From the NCBI GenBank assembly GCA_005883695.1, contig VBBV01000002.1, forward strand, positions 1-5,632: 5,632 nucleotides of DNA, read 5' to 3'. This document shows, in pieces, positions 1 through 5,232 of the stretch. The notes beneath the pieces were generated by a model that saw only the letters and a list, made by a program, of their open reading frames with translations, was not told where the DNA came from and made no database searches. The translations under genes were made by a program, and so were the position numbers. Position 1 is the first letter of the stretch. Every line of letters starts with the position of its first letter. Source of the stretch: Candidatus Bathyarchaeota archaeon. GTDB taxonomy: Archaea > Thermoproteota > Bathyarchaeia > 40CM-2-53-6.

Positions 1-1
1 C

Positions 2-1945
2 CTCTACCGCGGCGAGCACCCCGTAAACTGGTGTCCCCGCGACGAGACGGCGATAGCAGAAGCAGAAGTGGTGTATCAAGAACGTAAGGGAACGCTGTAC
101 TACATGAGGTTCGGAGACCCGGATGAGGGCATCGAGATCGCGTCTACGCGCCCCGAGCTTCTCGCCGCCTGCGTCGGAATAGCAGTAAATCCGAAGGACG
201 ACAAGTACAAGACGGCGGTTGGAAAGTCCATTACGGTCCCCATCTTCGGGCAGAAAGCCCGCATAATATCCGACGACGAAGTAGATCCCCGCTACGGTAC
301 TGGAGCCGTAATGATCTGCACCTTCGGCGACAAGACGGACGTAAGATGGCAAAAGAAATACCATCTGCCAATCATCAAAGCGTTAACGGAAAACGGCAGA
401 TTATCAGTTGACGATTCCCGGTTCAAGGGTCTCAAAGCCGAGGAAGCGAGAAAGAAAATAGTTGCGGAACTTCAAGGCACTGGACTAATCAACAAGACGG
501 AAACGACACAGCAGAATATTGGAACATGCTGGCGATGTCAGACTCCTGTCGAAATCATCTCAAGACCTCAGTGGTTCATGAAAACCCGAGACCTGACACA
601 GAAAGTCGTGGAACAGGCCGGAAAACTAGACTGGGTTCCGCCCTTTGCTAGGCAAAGACTCATCGATTGGGCCGAGTCTCTCGACTGGGACTGGGTAATC
701 TCCAGACAAAGAATCTTCGCCACACCGATACCTGTATGGTATTGCACGAAATGCGAGTCGACGATCATCCCAAACGAAAGAGACCTCCCAGTGGATCCAA
801 GAAAGGACAAAGCGCCTGAGAACACCTGTCCCAAATGCGGGGGTCGCGAATTTCGAGGTGAAAAGGACGTTCTCGATACTTGGATGGACTCATCAATAAC
901 TGCTGCTATCCATGCTGGGTGGCCGAGCAAGTCAGACTTATTCAAGCAACTTTTTCCAGCCGACCTTCAGCCCAACGGGCTGGATATCGTTCGAACATGG
1001 GATTACTATCTCCTTGTTAGAAGTCTCGCACTGTTCGGAACAGCGCCCTACAAGGCCCTTCTCATCAACGGCATGGTGAAGGGCACCGACGGGCGGATGA
1101 TGCACAAATCCTATGGAAATTATGTGGAAGCTGATGAGGCTATCAAGAAAGTCGGAGCAGACGCGCTTCGTCAATGGGCAGCAGCAGGGGGATCAACCGG
1201 CTACGACATCCCCTTTCGCTGGAACGAACTCGAATATGGGAAAAAATTTCTTACCAAGCTTTGGAACATAACCAGGTTTATTCTCGCCAATACTGAAGAC
1301 CTCCTTCCTTCGAAAAGACCTACCATCCTCCCACTCATTGATCGTTGGCTCCTAGCTAGCCTTCAGACACTTACGAAGGATGTATCCGAGGCTTTTGAAA
1401 CGTTCCAGTTCAATGCAGCAATAGAAGCGATAAGGAAATTCACTTGGCACTCACTTGCCGACGACTATCTGGAAGCAGTCAAACATAGACTACAGCCTGG
1501 AAGAGACCCGGCTGATCTGTCGGCGACACGCTACTGCCTCAAAGAAGCCCTCCTGACAATCTGTAAACTCCTCGCACCGATATGCCCTCACATATCCGAG
1601 GCAATCTATCATCAATTCTCGCCAGGAAAGAGGAGCGTTCATCAAGAGAGCTGGCCTGAACCTCCCAAAACTTTTGACCACGCTTCGATCCATGATGGGA
1701 AACTTCTCTTAGACCTCATCTCTAACGCTCGTCGAGAAAAATCATCAAAGGGCCTTTCGCTCGGCTCCAATATCAAGAAGATCGTGATAACAACGGGCGT
1801 CGAGCACCTTCACCTTCTCAAGGAGAACGAGGAGACCATTCTAAGAACGCTCAAAGCCGATTCCATGGACCTAGCACGCTTCCCCCCGAGTTCCGAGCGA
1901 GAAAAGGAGCCGAGCCCGGGATTCAAGGTCGAAATCCTCGCATAA
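2..1945 (+). CDS. valS: Valyl-tRNA synthetase, 5'-truncated by window edge
   Basis: Cytoplasmic class Ia synthetase that charges tRNA-Val and hydrolyses mischarged Thr-tRNA. The frame is open from base 2, so 647 C-terminal residues are visible; the N-terminal part with the HIGH motif lies outside the window. In order: the first zinc knuckle (NWCPRD near residue 9, paired with CWRC at 176-179); the CP1 editing domain, with STRPELLAA and the GTGAVMICTFGDKTD segment; the core motif SRQRIFATPIPVWYC; a second zinc site (Cys 248, 251, 276, 279); DVLDTWMDSS; the KMSKS loop; and the helical anticodon-binding domain after about residue 430. The last C-terminal coiled coil of bacterial ValRS is absent, as usual in Archaea. 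Two oddities: the KMSKS loop reads MMHKS (bases 1097-1111), and the first knuckle has Asp in place of its second Cys. The family call is very secure. IleRS and LeuRS were considered, but the editing and DTWMDSS segments fit ValRS best. Confidence 0.95.
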   Translation, partial: LYRGEHPVNWCPRDETAIAEAEVVYQERKGTLYYMRFGDPDEGIEIASTRPELLAACVGIAVNPKDDKYKTAVGKSITVPIFGQKARIISDDEVDPRYGTGAVMICTFGDKTDVRWQKKYHLPIIKALTENGRLSVDDSRFKGLKAEEARKKIVAELQGTGLINKTETTQQNIGTCWRCQTPVEIISRPQWFMKTRDLTQKVVEQAGKLDWVPPFARQRLIDWAESLDWDWVISRQRIFATPIPVWYCTKCESTIIPNERDLPVDPRKDKAPENTCPKCGGREFRGEKDVLDTWMDSSITAAIHAGWPSKSDLFKQLFPADLQPNGLDIVRTWDYYLLVRSLALFGTAPYKALLINGMVKGTDGRMMHKSYGNYVEADEAIKKVGADALRQWAAAGGSTGYDIPFRWNELEYGKKFLTKLWNITRFILANTEDLLPSKRPTILPLIDRWLLASLQTLTKDVSEAFETFQFNAAIEAIRKFTWHSLADDYLEAVKHRLQPGRDPADLSATRYCLKEALLTICKLLAPICPHISEAIYHQFSPGKRSVHQESWPEPPKTFDHASIHDGKLLLDLISNARREKSSKGLSLGSNIKKIVITTGVEHLHLLKENEETILRTLKADSMDLARFPPSSEREKEPSPGFKVEILA

Positions 1946-1952
1946 GTCAAGT

Positions 1953-1960
1953 CTTATATC
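1953..1960 (+). promoter_or_regulatory. TATA box upstream of the TRAM-SSB unit
   Basis: CTTATATC matches the archaeal TATA consensus and lies 7 bases after the valS stop codon. With the usual spacing of about 25 bases, transcription would start near 1980-1985, giving a leader of about 130 bases before the TRAM start at 2117. A weaker TATA-like CTTAACA at 2087-2093 would instead give an almost leaderless TRAM mRNA. The leader contains a T5 tract (2054-2058) but no convincing hairpin or box C/D motif. Confidence 0.55.
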
Positions 1961-2116
1961 ATAACCAAAGGAAAATCGCCCCTAGAAGGCGTCTTTGGAC
2001 CAGCCGGTCAGAATGAGAAATGGTTTCCTGTCAAGTTCTCGCTTGCAGCAATCTTTTTCATGGTGACCCCAGAACGGTTCAGACCCCTTAACAAGCACAA
2101 AGGATTGTAGGAAAAA

Positions 2117-2494
2117 ATGGGAGAAGAGAGACCAAGAAGAAGCTACGGCAGAAAAGGAGGCTACTCTAGGAGCGGCGGAGGAGGCAGTGGTGGAGGTTAT
2201 GGCAGAGGCGGAGGAGGGGGAAGCTACGGCCGTGGCGGCGGGGGAGGAGGCGGCCGAGGGTATGATCGTGGATACGACCGCGGGCAGGACAGAAACCGCG
2301 GACCAGCACCAGTCGAAGAAGGTCAGGAAGTCGACGTCACTATAGATTCCGTCGGGAAGCGCGGAGACGGAATAGCTAGAATCAACAACTTCGTCGTCTT
2401 CGTACCCGGCACCAACCAGGGAGACCAGGTGAAAGTTAGAATAACCTCGGTAAGGGGCAACTTCGCGACCGGAGAAGTCGTAACAGGAGAGTAG
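2117..2494 (+). CDS. TRAM-domain RNA-binding protein with N-terminal RGG/Gly-rich tail
   Basis: Protein of 125 residues in two parts. Residues 1-62 are low complexity: Gly-rich with SYGR, GYGRGG, SYGRGG and YDRGYDRG repeats, of the RGG/YGRG type that binds RNA flexibly and is prone to self-association. Residues 66-122 form a TRAM beta-barrel, with VEEGQEVDVTIDSVGKRGDGIARI and NFVVFVPGTNQGDQVKVRI as its hallmark strands. Stand-alone TRAM proteins are common in Archaea and act as RNA chaperones in cold response, the role otherwise played by bacterial Csp proteins; that function is taken from the family. The ATG at 2117 is the first start in frame and is preceded by the weak purine stretch AGGAAAAA. 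The SSB gene follows after 3 bases, so the two are almost certainly co-transcribed. The tail looks longer and more regular than in the usual TRAM proteins of 60-80 residues. Confidence 0.9.
   Translation: MGEERPRRSYGRKGGYSRSGGGGSGGGYGRGGGGGSYGRGGGGGGGRGYDRGYDRGQDRNRGPAPVEEGQEVDVTIDSVGKRGDGIARINNFVVFVPGTNQGDQVKVRITSVRGNFATGEVVTGE
2485..2490 (+). promoter_or_regulatory. Shine-Dalgarno site fixing the TTG start of the SSB gene
   Basis: AGGAGA lies inside the last codons of the TRAM gene, 7-8 bases before the TTG at 2498. It supports TTG as the real start and translational coupling of the two genes. Confidence 0.6.
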
Positions 2495-2497
2495 CAA

Positions 2498-2791
2498 TTG
2501 AAAATCGCGGAACTAAAGCCCGGAATGCGACGAGTTGACGTCGCTGGGAAGATCGTTGACATGGAGACGCCCCGAGATGTGCAAACGAAGTTCGGACCTG
2601 GACAAGTTGCCAGTGCAACACTTCAAGACGAGTCCGGAACGGTGAAGGTCACCTTGTGGAATGAAAACATAACAAAGGTGGCTGTTAACGATACGATCCA
2701 GATCGAAAACGGATATGTTGACTCGTTTAGGGGAGAGCTTCAGCTAAACGTCGGAAGATATGGAAAGCTCGCCAAAGTAGAGTCGGCCTAA
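2498..2791 (+). CDS. ssb: Single-stranded DNA-binding protein, crenarchaeal single-OB-fold type
   Basis: A 97-residue single OB fold covering almost the whole protein. The opening ELKPGMRRVDVAGKIVD, the central LQDESGTVKVTLWNENI and the closing IENGYVDSFRGELQLNVG segments match the Sulfolobus SSB family closely. Stacking aromatics that contact ssDNA in Sulfolobus SSB (Trp56, Trp75, Phe79) correspond to Trp54, Tyr73 and Phe77 here. Its likely role is protecting ssDNA in replication and repair, or binding RNA. The protein ends just after the fold and lacks the flexible RGG-rich C-terminal tail of Sulfolobus SSB; an RGG tail is instead present on the adjacent TRAM protein. It starts at TTG with a good Shine-Dalgarno site, 3 bases after the TRAM stop. 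An alternative label is RPA-like OB-fold protein of unspecified target. The gene converges on the HD gene with 56 bases between. Confidence 0.88.
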   Translation: MKIAELKPGMRRVDVAGKIVDMETPRDVQTKFGPGQVASATLQDESGTVKVTLWNENITKVAVNDTIQIENGYVDSFRGELQLNVGRYGKLAKVESA

Positions 2792-2847
2792 ACTCGAATT
2801 CGCGAAGGGTAGAATCCCTAGGTAGAAAGCTCGCCGGACGTTCCTAG

Positions 2848-3663
2848 CTATTCGATACTAACCTTTGGAGTCGACGTCTCAGGTGCGCCGAGCGTGTATC
2901 TTGTGAGTACGGTCTTTCTTTGTTGATTCTCGACCTGGGCAACAACCTCAATGAAGCCCTCAATCTTCGTTCCGAGTATCTTCTTTTTCAGTAACTGGTC
3001 GACCTGGAAAATCCCAGATTCATTGTACATGCTGATTTCAACGATTACAGGTTTCTGTTTGCTTTTTCGGATTTTCACGTCCCGAATAGACATGGCCGAT
3101 AGGGCGTGAATGTCTTTCTTGCCCGCTGTGAACGGAATCCTAGCACGGCCTTCTTTCATGTCGAGCGCGTCAGCGACTCTCACGACTCCAGCCTCAATCG
3201 TAAACTGCTGAATCTCGGATTCGTGAGCATAGATCGTGTGAAGAGCTTCCGCTGTAACAATTGCCCTCTGCTTATCAGTGTACACTCCCGCCAGTAGATC
3301 AGGAATAATTTGGGCCGCAAGCGAAACGCTGAAGATTTGATGGTTTTCTCTGTGAGCAACCATGCCTAGGTCGTGCAACACGGACCCGAGAAAGACAACA
3401 ACCTCAGCATCATCATTGGACAGCTTATGGTCCGTGACTACGCTGGGCTCAACACCAGCCTCGATCAAGTTTCGAAGAATCTTCAAACCTATATTCGAGA
3501 CGATCGCGAAGTGAACCCTCCCGTGATCTGAGAGTCCGAGCCTTCGGACCGCGTTTGTGTTTATGCAATCCCAAAGGCTCTGTAAGTATTCGTGATTGTT
3601 GACTCGGTCAAGAACTGTCTTGAGTTTCTGGTTTGAGTTGTAAGGGAGATTGATCAGAACAAT
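2848..3663 (-). CDS. HD-domain metal-dependent phosphohydrolase, start codon uncertain
   Basis: Archaeal HD-superfamily protein. The frame is open from 3696 to the TAG at 2848, but its first ATG/GTG/TTG is a TTG at 3484-3486. Starting there would drop clearly conserved sequence, including LWDCINTNAVRRLGLSDHGRVH, which holds the first metal-ligand His of the fold. Further motifs follow: the HD pair in GSVLHDLGM, then HRENHQ, LHTIYAHE and VRVADALDM, and a C-terminal beta-rich part with SGIFQVDQLL and EGFIEVVAQV. The gene is therefore drawn from an ATT at 3661-3663; CTG at 3655-3657 and ATC at 3652-3654 are equally possible, and a frameshift or assembly error could have removed a normal start. 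HD proteins hydrolyse phosphoesters, often of nucleotides, using bound divalent metals. The substrate cannot be told here. It is transcribed divergently from the enoyl-CoA hydratase-like gene. Product family is secure; the 5' end is not. Confidence 0.82.
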   Translation of the reverse strand: MVLINLPYNSNQKLKTVLDRVNNHEYLQSLWDCINTNAVRRLGLSDHGRVHFAIVSNIGLKILRNLIEAGVEPSVVTDHKLSNDDAEVVVFLGSVLHDLGMVAHRENHQIFSVSLAAQIIPDLLAGVYTDKQRAIVTAEALHTIYAHESEIQQFTIEAGVVRVADALDMKEGRARIPFTAGKKDIHALSAMSIRDVKIRKSKQKPVIVEISMYNESGIFQVDQLLKKKILGTKIEGFIEVVAQVENQQRKTVLTRYTLGAPETSTPKVSIE

Positions 3664-3729
3664 GTGCCCCGATAATCGGTTTCTTCCCGTGGCGCTTCAA
3701 AAAGTTTCTCGAACCAGCGACACAAAGCC

Positions 3730-3737
3730 AAATTACT
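3730..3737 (+). promoter_or_regulatory. Weak TATA-like box before the enoyl-CoA hydratase-like gene
   Basis: AAATTACT is centred about 28 bases before the ATG at 3762, the distance expected for a leaderless archaeal transcript. No Shine-Dalgarno sequence precedes that ATG, which agrees with leaderless translation. The box itself is a poor match, so this is tentative. Confidence 0.25.
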
Positions 3738-3761
3738 CTCCAACTATCGACACCGTCTCGT

Positions 3762-4547
3762 ATGCGAGCTGTCAGCAAGGAGCTTGAAAATGTCGAATAC
3801 ACGGTCGCGGATCACCTCGCTCGTATCGAAATGAACCGTCCTCAAGTCCTTAACGCCCTTTCTAAGGGGATGTTTCGCGACTTGAGTACGGCCTTAGGTC
3901 TCGCTACCAGAGACAGAGATGCGCGTGTTGTCGAGATAACCGGTGCTGGGAAGGCCTTCTCGGCAGGTCTTGACATAAGAGAGGTCGGAGGGTTCAAGTC
4001 TAGAGCGGAAGCGAAAGAATTCGTTTACGGACTTGTGAAGCCATTCTGGGACCAACTTTTCAAGTGCGAAAAACCGATCATATCGTTAGTCGATGGGCCG
4101 GCCTACGGTGCAGGTGCGGAAATTGCACTTGCTTCCGACATGGTCATTGCCTCGACAGAATCGACCTTTGCCTTCTCAGGTGGACGAGTCGGGGCCCTTT
4201 GCTGCATGTCCGGAGTAATCGGACCATATCTCATGAATGGAAGAAAGCTTGTTGAGATGAACCTTTCCGGGACAGCTCTTGCTGCAGACGAAGCAAGGGA
4301 GTGTGGCCTTGTCAGCTACTCGGTTCCAAAACAGGAACTCGTTCCGACATTGGAGAAGATTATTCGAGAGATAATGCGCGTGTCTCCCATTTCGAATTCG
4401 AGCTTCAAGCGGATTAGGAAGACAGATCTCCCAAAGACAAAACTAAAGACGGCTTACAGGGAACTCCTTAGAACGATCACTAGCAAGGACTTTCGAGAAG
4501 GGTCCAGCGCTTTCGTAGCCAAGCGGGCCCCCGAATACTATCGATAA
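3762..4547 (+). CDS. Enoyl-CoA hydratase/isomerase (crotonase) family protein, one catalytic Glu missing
   Basis: A 261-residue protein of normal crotonase length. Residues 12-72 carry the first beta strands and the oxyanion-hole segment GAGKAFSAGLDI. Residues 104-130 hold KPIISLVDGPAYGAGAEIALASDMVIA, where Glu120 corresponds to the first catalytic glutamate (Glu144 of rat hydratase). The second glutamate (Glu164), normally in a QPE motif after the conserved Phe, is replaced: the local sequence is FAFSGGRVG, with Gly140 at that position. LSGTALAADEARECGLV is the usual helix region, and the C-terminal part after 205 is trimerisation-like. The superfamily acts on acyl-CoA thioesters, but loss of the second Glu argues against simple enoyl-CoA hydration; isomerase, hydrolase or lyase members remain possible. 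The ATG at 3762 is chosen because family similarity begins at about residue 11 and no other start is suitable. The gene stands alone, divergent from the HD gene. Confidence 0.9.
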   Translation: MRAVSKELENVEYTVADHLARIEMNRPQVLNALSKGMFRDLSTALGLATRDRDARVVEITGAGKAFSAGLDIREVGGFKSRAEAKEFVYGLVKPFWDQLFKCEKPIISLVDGPAYGAGAEIALASDMVIASTESTFAFSGGRVGALCCMSGVIGPYLMNGRKLVEMNLSGTALAADEARECGLVSYSVPKQELVPTLEKIIREIMRVSPISNSSFKRIRKTDLPKTKLKTAYRELLRTITSKDFREGSSAFVAKRAPEYYR

Positions 4548-4770
4548 CACAATTCCCTTACCCCGAACGTCGAGAATGTGGAGATTCAATATCACTGCTA
4601 GATCATACCCTCGGTGAAAGAGTCCTTATATCGGGTCCAGCGACCAGTTCATGTAGGCTGGACAATGCAGGCTCCAACAAGGGCCAGCAAGCCAGTACAA
4701 TGGCAAAATAGAGGTGTAAGAATAACAAATGCGAGGAGGAAATTGGAAGGGCAGGAACGTTCGAACCGAA
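4548..4770. other. Intergenic stretch after the crotonase gene, with a promoter and a marginal 42-residue ORF
   Basis: No large gene is visible. After the crotonase stop come about 75 bases with no recognisable signal, then a strong TATA box at 4625. From an ATG at 4665, about 8 bases from the expected transcription start, a 42-codon frame runs to the TAG at 4791-4793 (MQAPTRASK... ending DPRMP). It is basic and hydrophilic, with no recognisable domain, and could be chance or a small leaderless gene. The stretch also holds a strong purine run GAGGAGGA at 4733-4740. Confidence 0.4.
4625..4632 (+). promoter_or_regulatory. TATA box upstream of the small zinc-finger ORF
   Basis: CTTATATC is identical to the box at 1953-1960. 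The expected transcription start is near 4655. No large gene lies downstream on this strand, so the transcript should carry the small ORFs at 4665 and 4771, or act as an RNA. Confidence 0.5.
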
Positions 4771-4878
4771 ATGAAGACCCTAGAATGCCCTAGATGTCAC
4801 GACCACGTAAGACTGGACAAGTACAGTGTTCATATCGCCTCTTGTCCCCAGCCAGCCGTCGCTAATACGGCGGCCTAA
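4771..4878 (+). CDS. Tiny zinc-finger protein (candidate)
   Basis: A 35-residue frame starting MKTLECPRCHDHVRLDK. Cys6 and Cys9 form a CPRC knuckle, and His21 and Cys25 (HIASC) can complete one metal site with spacing C-x2-C-x11-H-x3-C. Many Archaea encode such very small zinc-finger proteins, mostly of unknown role, sometimes as nucleic-acid or protein adaptors. An in-frame ATG at 4729 would give 49 residues, but the purine run GAGGAGGA then lies after the start rather than before it. The ATG at 4771 has only a loosely spaced AGGA at 4753-4756. The regular Cys/His pattern and the good TATA box upstream are the support; the short length and poor translation signal are against it. It ends 10 bases before the tRNA remnant. 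Confidence 0.5.
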   Translation: MKTLECPRCHDHVRLDKYSVHIASCPQPAVANTAA

Positions 4879-4888
4879 CGGTATTATT

Positions 4889-4930
4889 TGGCGCCGGGAG
4901 TGGGATTCGAACCCACGCGGCCCTCAAGCT
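4889..4930 (-). tRNA. 3' fragment of a tRNA gene (tRNA-Ser-like), probable attachment site
   Basis: Read on the - strand, the piece gives the 3' side of a variable arm (TTGAGGGC, then CGC), a perfect T arm GTGGGTTCGAATCCCAC (4900-4916), the acceptor 3' strand TCCCGGC (4893-4899), discriminator G (4892) and an encoded CCA (4889-4891). A discriminator G with a long variable arm points to tRNA-Ser. The matching acceptor 5' strand (GCCGGGA), the D arm and the anticodon arm are absent from the rest of the window, and tRNA-like sequence stops within the variable arm. This is the form left at the distal end of an element integrated into a tRNA gene. By this geometry, the intact tRNA-Ser gene and the bulk of the element should lie to the right, beyond the window. 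Confidence 0.8.
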
Positions 4931-4933
4931 CTT

Positions 4934-5077
4934 TCATTTCTCTTTCAACGCCTCGATTAGCAATACTCTAGCGGCATCGCTACGAGACACTTGGCCGAGC
5001 TGCTCAGCATACTTGTCCAACTTCTTGACAGTATCTTCGGAAAGGCTGACTGTAATCCGTCTAAGGTTCTTCAACAT
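4934..5077 (-). CDS. Ribbon-helix-helix DNA-binding protein (CopG/Arc-like)
   Basis: A 47-residue protein. Residues 6-12 (RRITVSL) form the DNA-contacting beta strand, residues 13-29 (SEDTVKKLDKYAEQLGQ) the first helix, and residues 31-46 (SRSDAARVLLIEALKE) the second helix, the standard single RHH domain with nothing else. Such proteins dimerise and bind short operators; they are typical small regulators of archaeal plasmids and viruses. The ATG at 5077 is used because an in-frame stop lies one codon upstream. No Shine-Dalgarno is seen, and the TATA-like box about 36 bases upstream suggests a very short leader. The stop codon lies about 4 bases from the end of the tRNA similarity, so it is the outermost gene of the proposed element. 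No toxin gene lies downstream, so an antitoxin role is not supported. Confidence 0.88.
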   Translation of the reverse strand: MLKNLRRITVSLSEDTVKKLDKYAEQLGQVSRSDAARVLLIEALKEK

Positions 5078-5090
5078 CGATTATCGAGTA

Positions 5091-5110
5091 ATGATGCATT
5101 ATGATGCAGA
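5091..5110 (-). promoter_or_regulatory. Tandem 10-bp repeat, likely RHH operator
   Basis: On the + strand, ATGATGCATT is followed directly by ATGATGCAGA. It also contains the inverted repeat TGCAT-TATG-ATGCA (5095-5108). Ten-base spacing puts both half-sites on one face of the helix, as RHH dimers prefer. The repeat sits between the TATA-like box and the start codon of the RHH gene, where binding would block transcription, so it looks like an autoregulatory operator. Confidence 0.5.
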
Positions 5111-5117
5111 TTTAAGC
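5110..5117 (-). promoter_or_regulatory. TATA-like box of the RHH gene
   Basis: GCTTAAAT on the - strand, centred about 36 bases before the ATG at 5077, would start transcription about 10 bases before the gene. It abuts the tandem repeat. Confidence 0.4.
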
Positions 5118-5232
5118 ATATCGACGAGTCTGACTAGAAAGGCCCTTCTTAACGTCTAGGACCCCTGGTCAACAACTCACATTGCACATAAGAGGCAGAA
5201 CGATGCTTGTGAATCCGGTCCTACCTGAGAGT

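Noticed and set aside
2013..2066. 17-codon ORF in the TRAM leader as a leader peptide
   Set aside because: No ribosome-binding site, no regulatory codon run, and length expected by chance.
1982..2497. Long - strand frame (171 codons) opposite the TRAM gene
   Set aside because: Its Ser/Ala/Val-rich stretch is just the complement of the Gly/Arg repeat codons; the + strand encodes a clear TRAM domain.
2806..2820. Possible terminator hairpin between the convergent SSB and HD genes
   Set aside because: Only a 4-bp AGGG/CCCT stem with no T tract; too weak to call.
3608..3802. - strand frame of 64 codons over the HD/crotonase gap
   Set aside because: It overlaps the start of the crotonase gene and the upstream HD frame, has no domain, and gives no simple frameshift route to a start for the HD gene.
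4889..5077. Intact tRNA with an intron, or a trans-split tRNA half
   Set aside because: No GCCGGGA-type 5' acceptor strand, D arm or anticodon arm is found in the window, and the similarity stops in the variable arm, not at the anticodon where splits and most introns occur.
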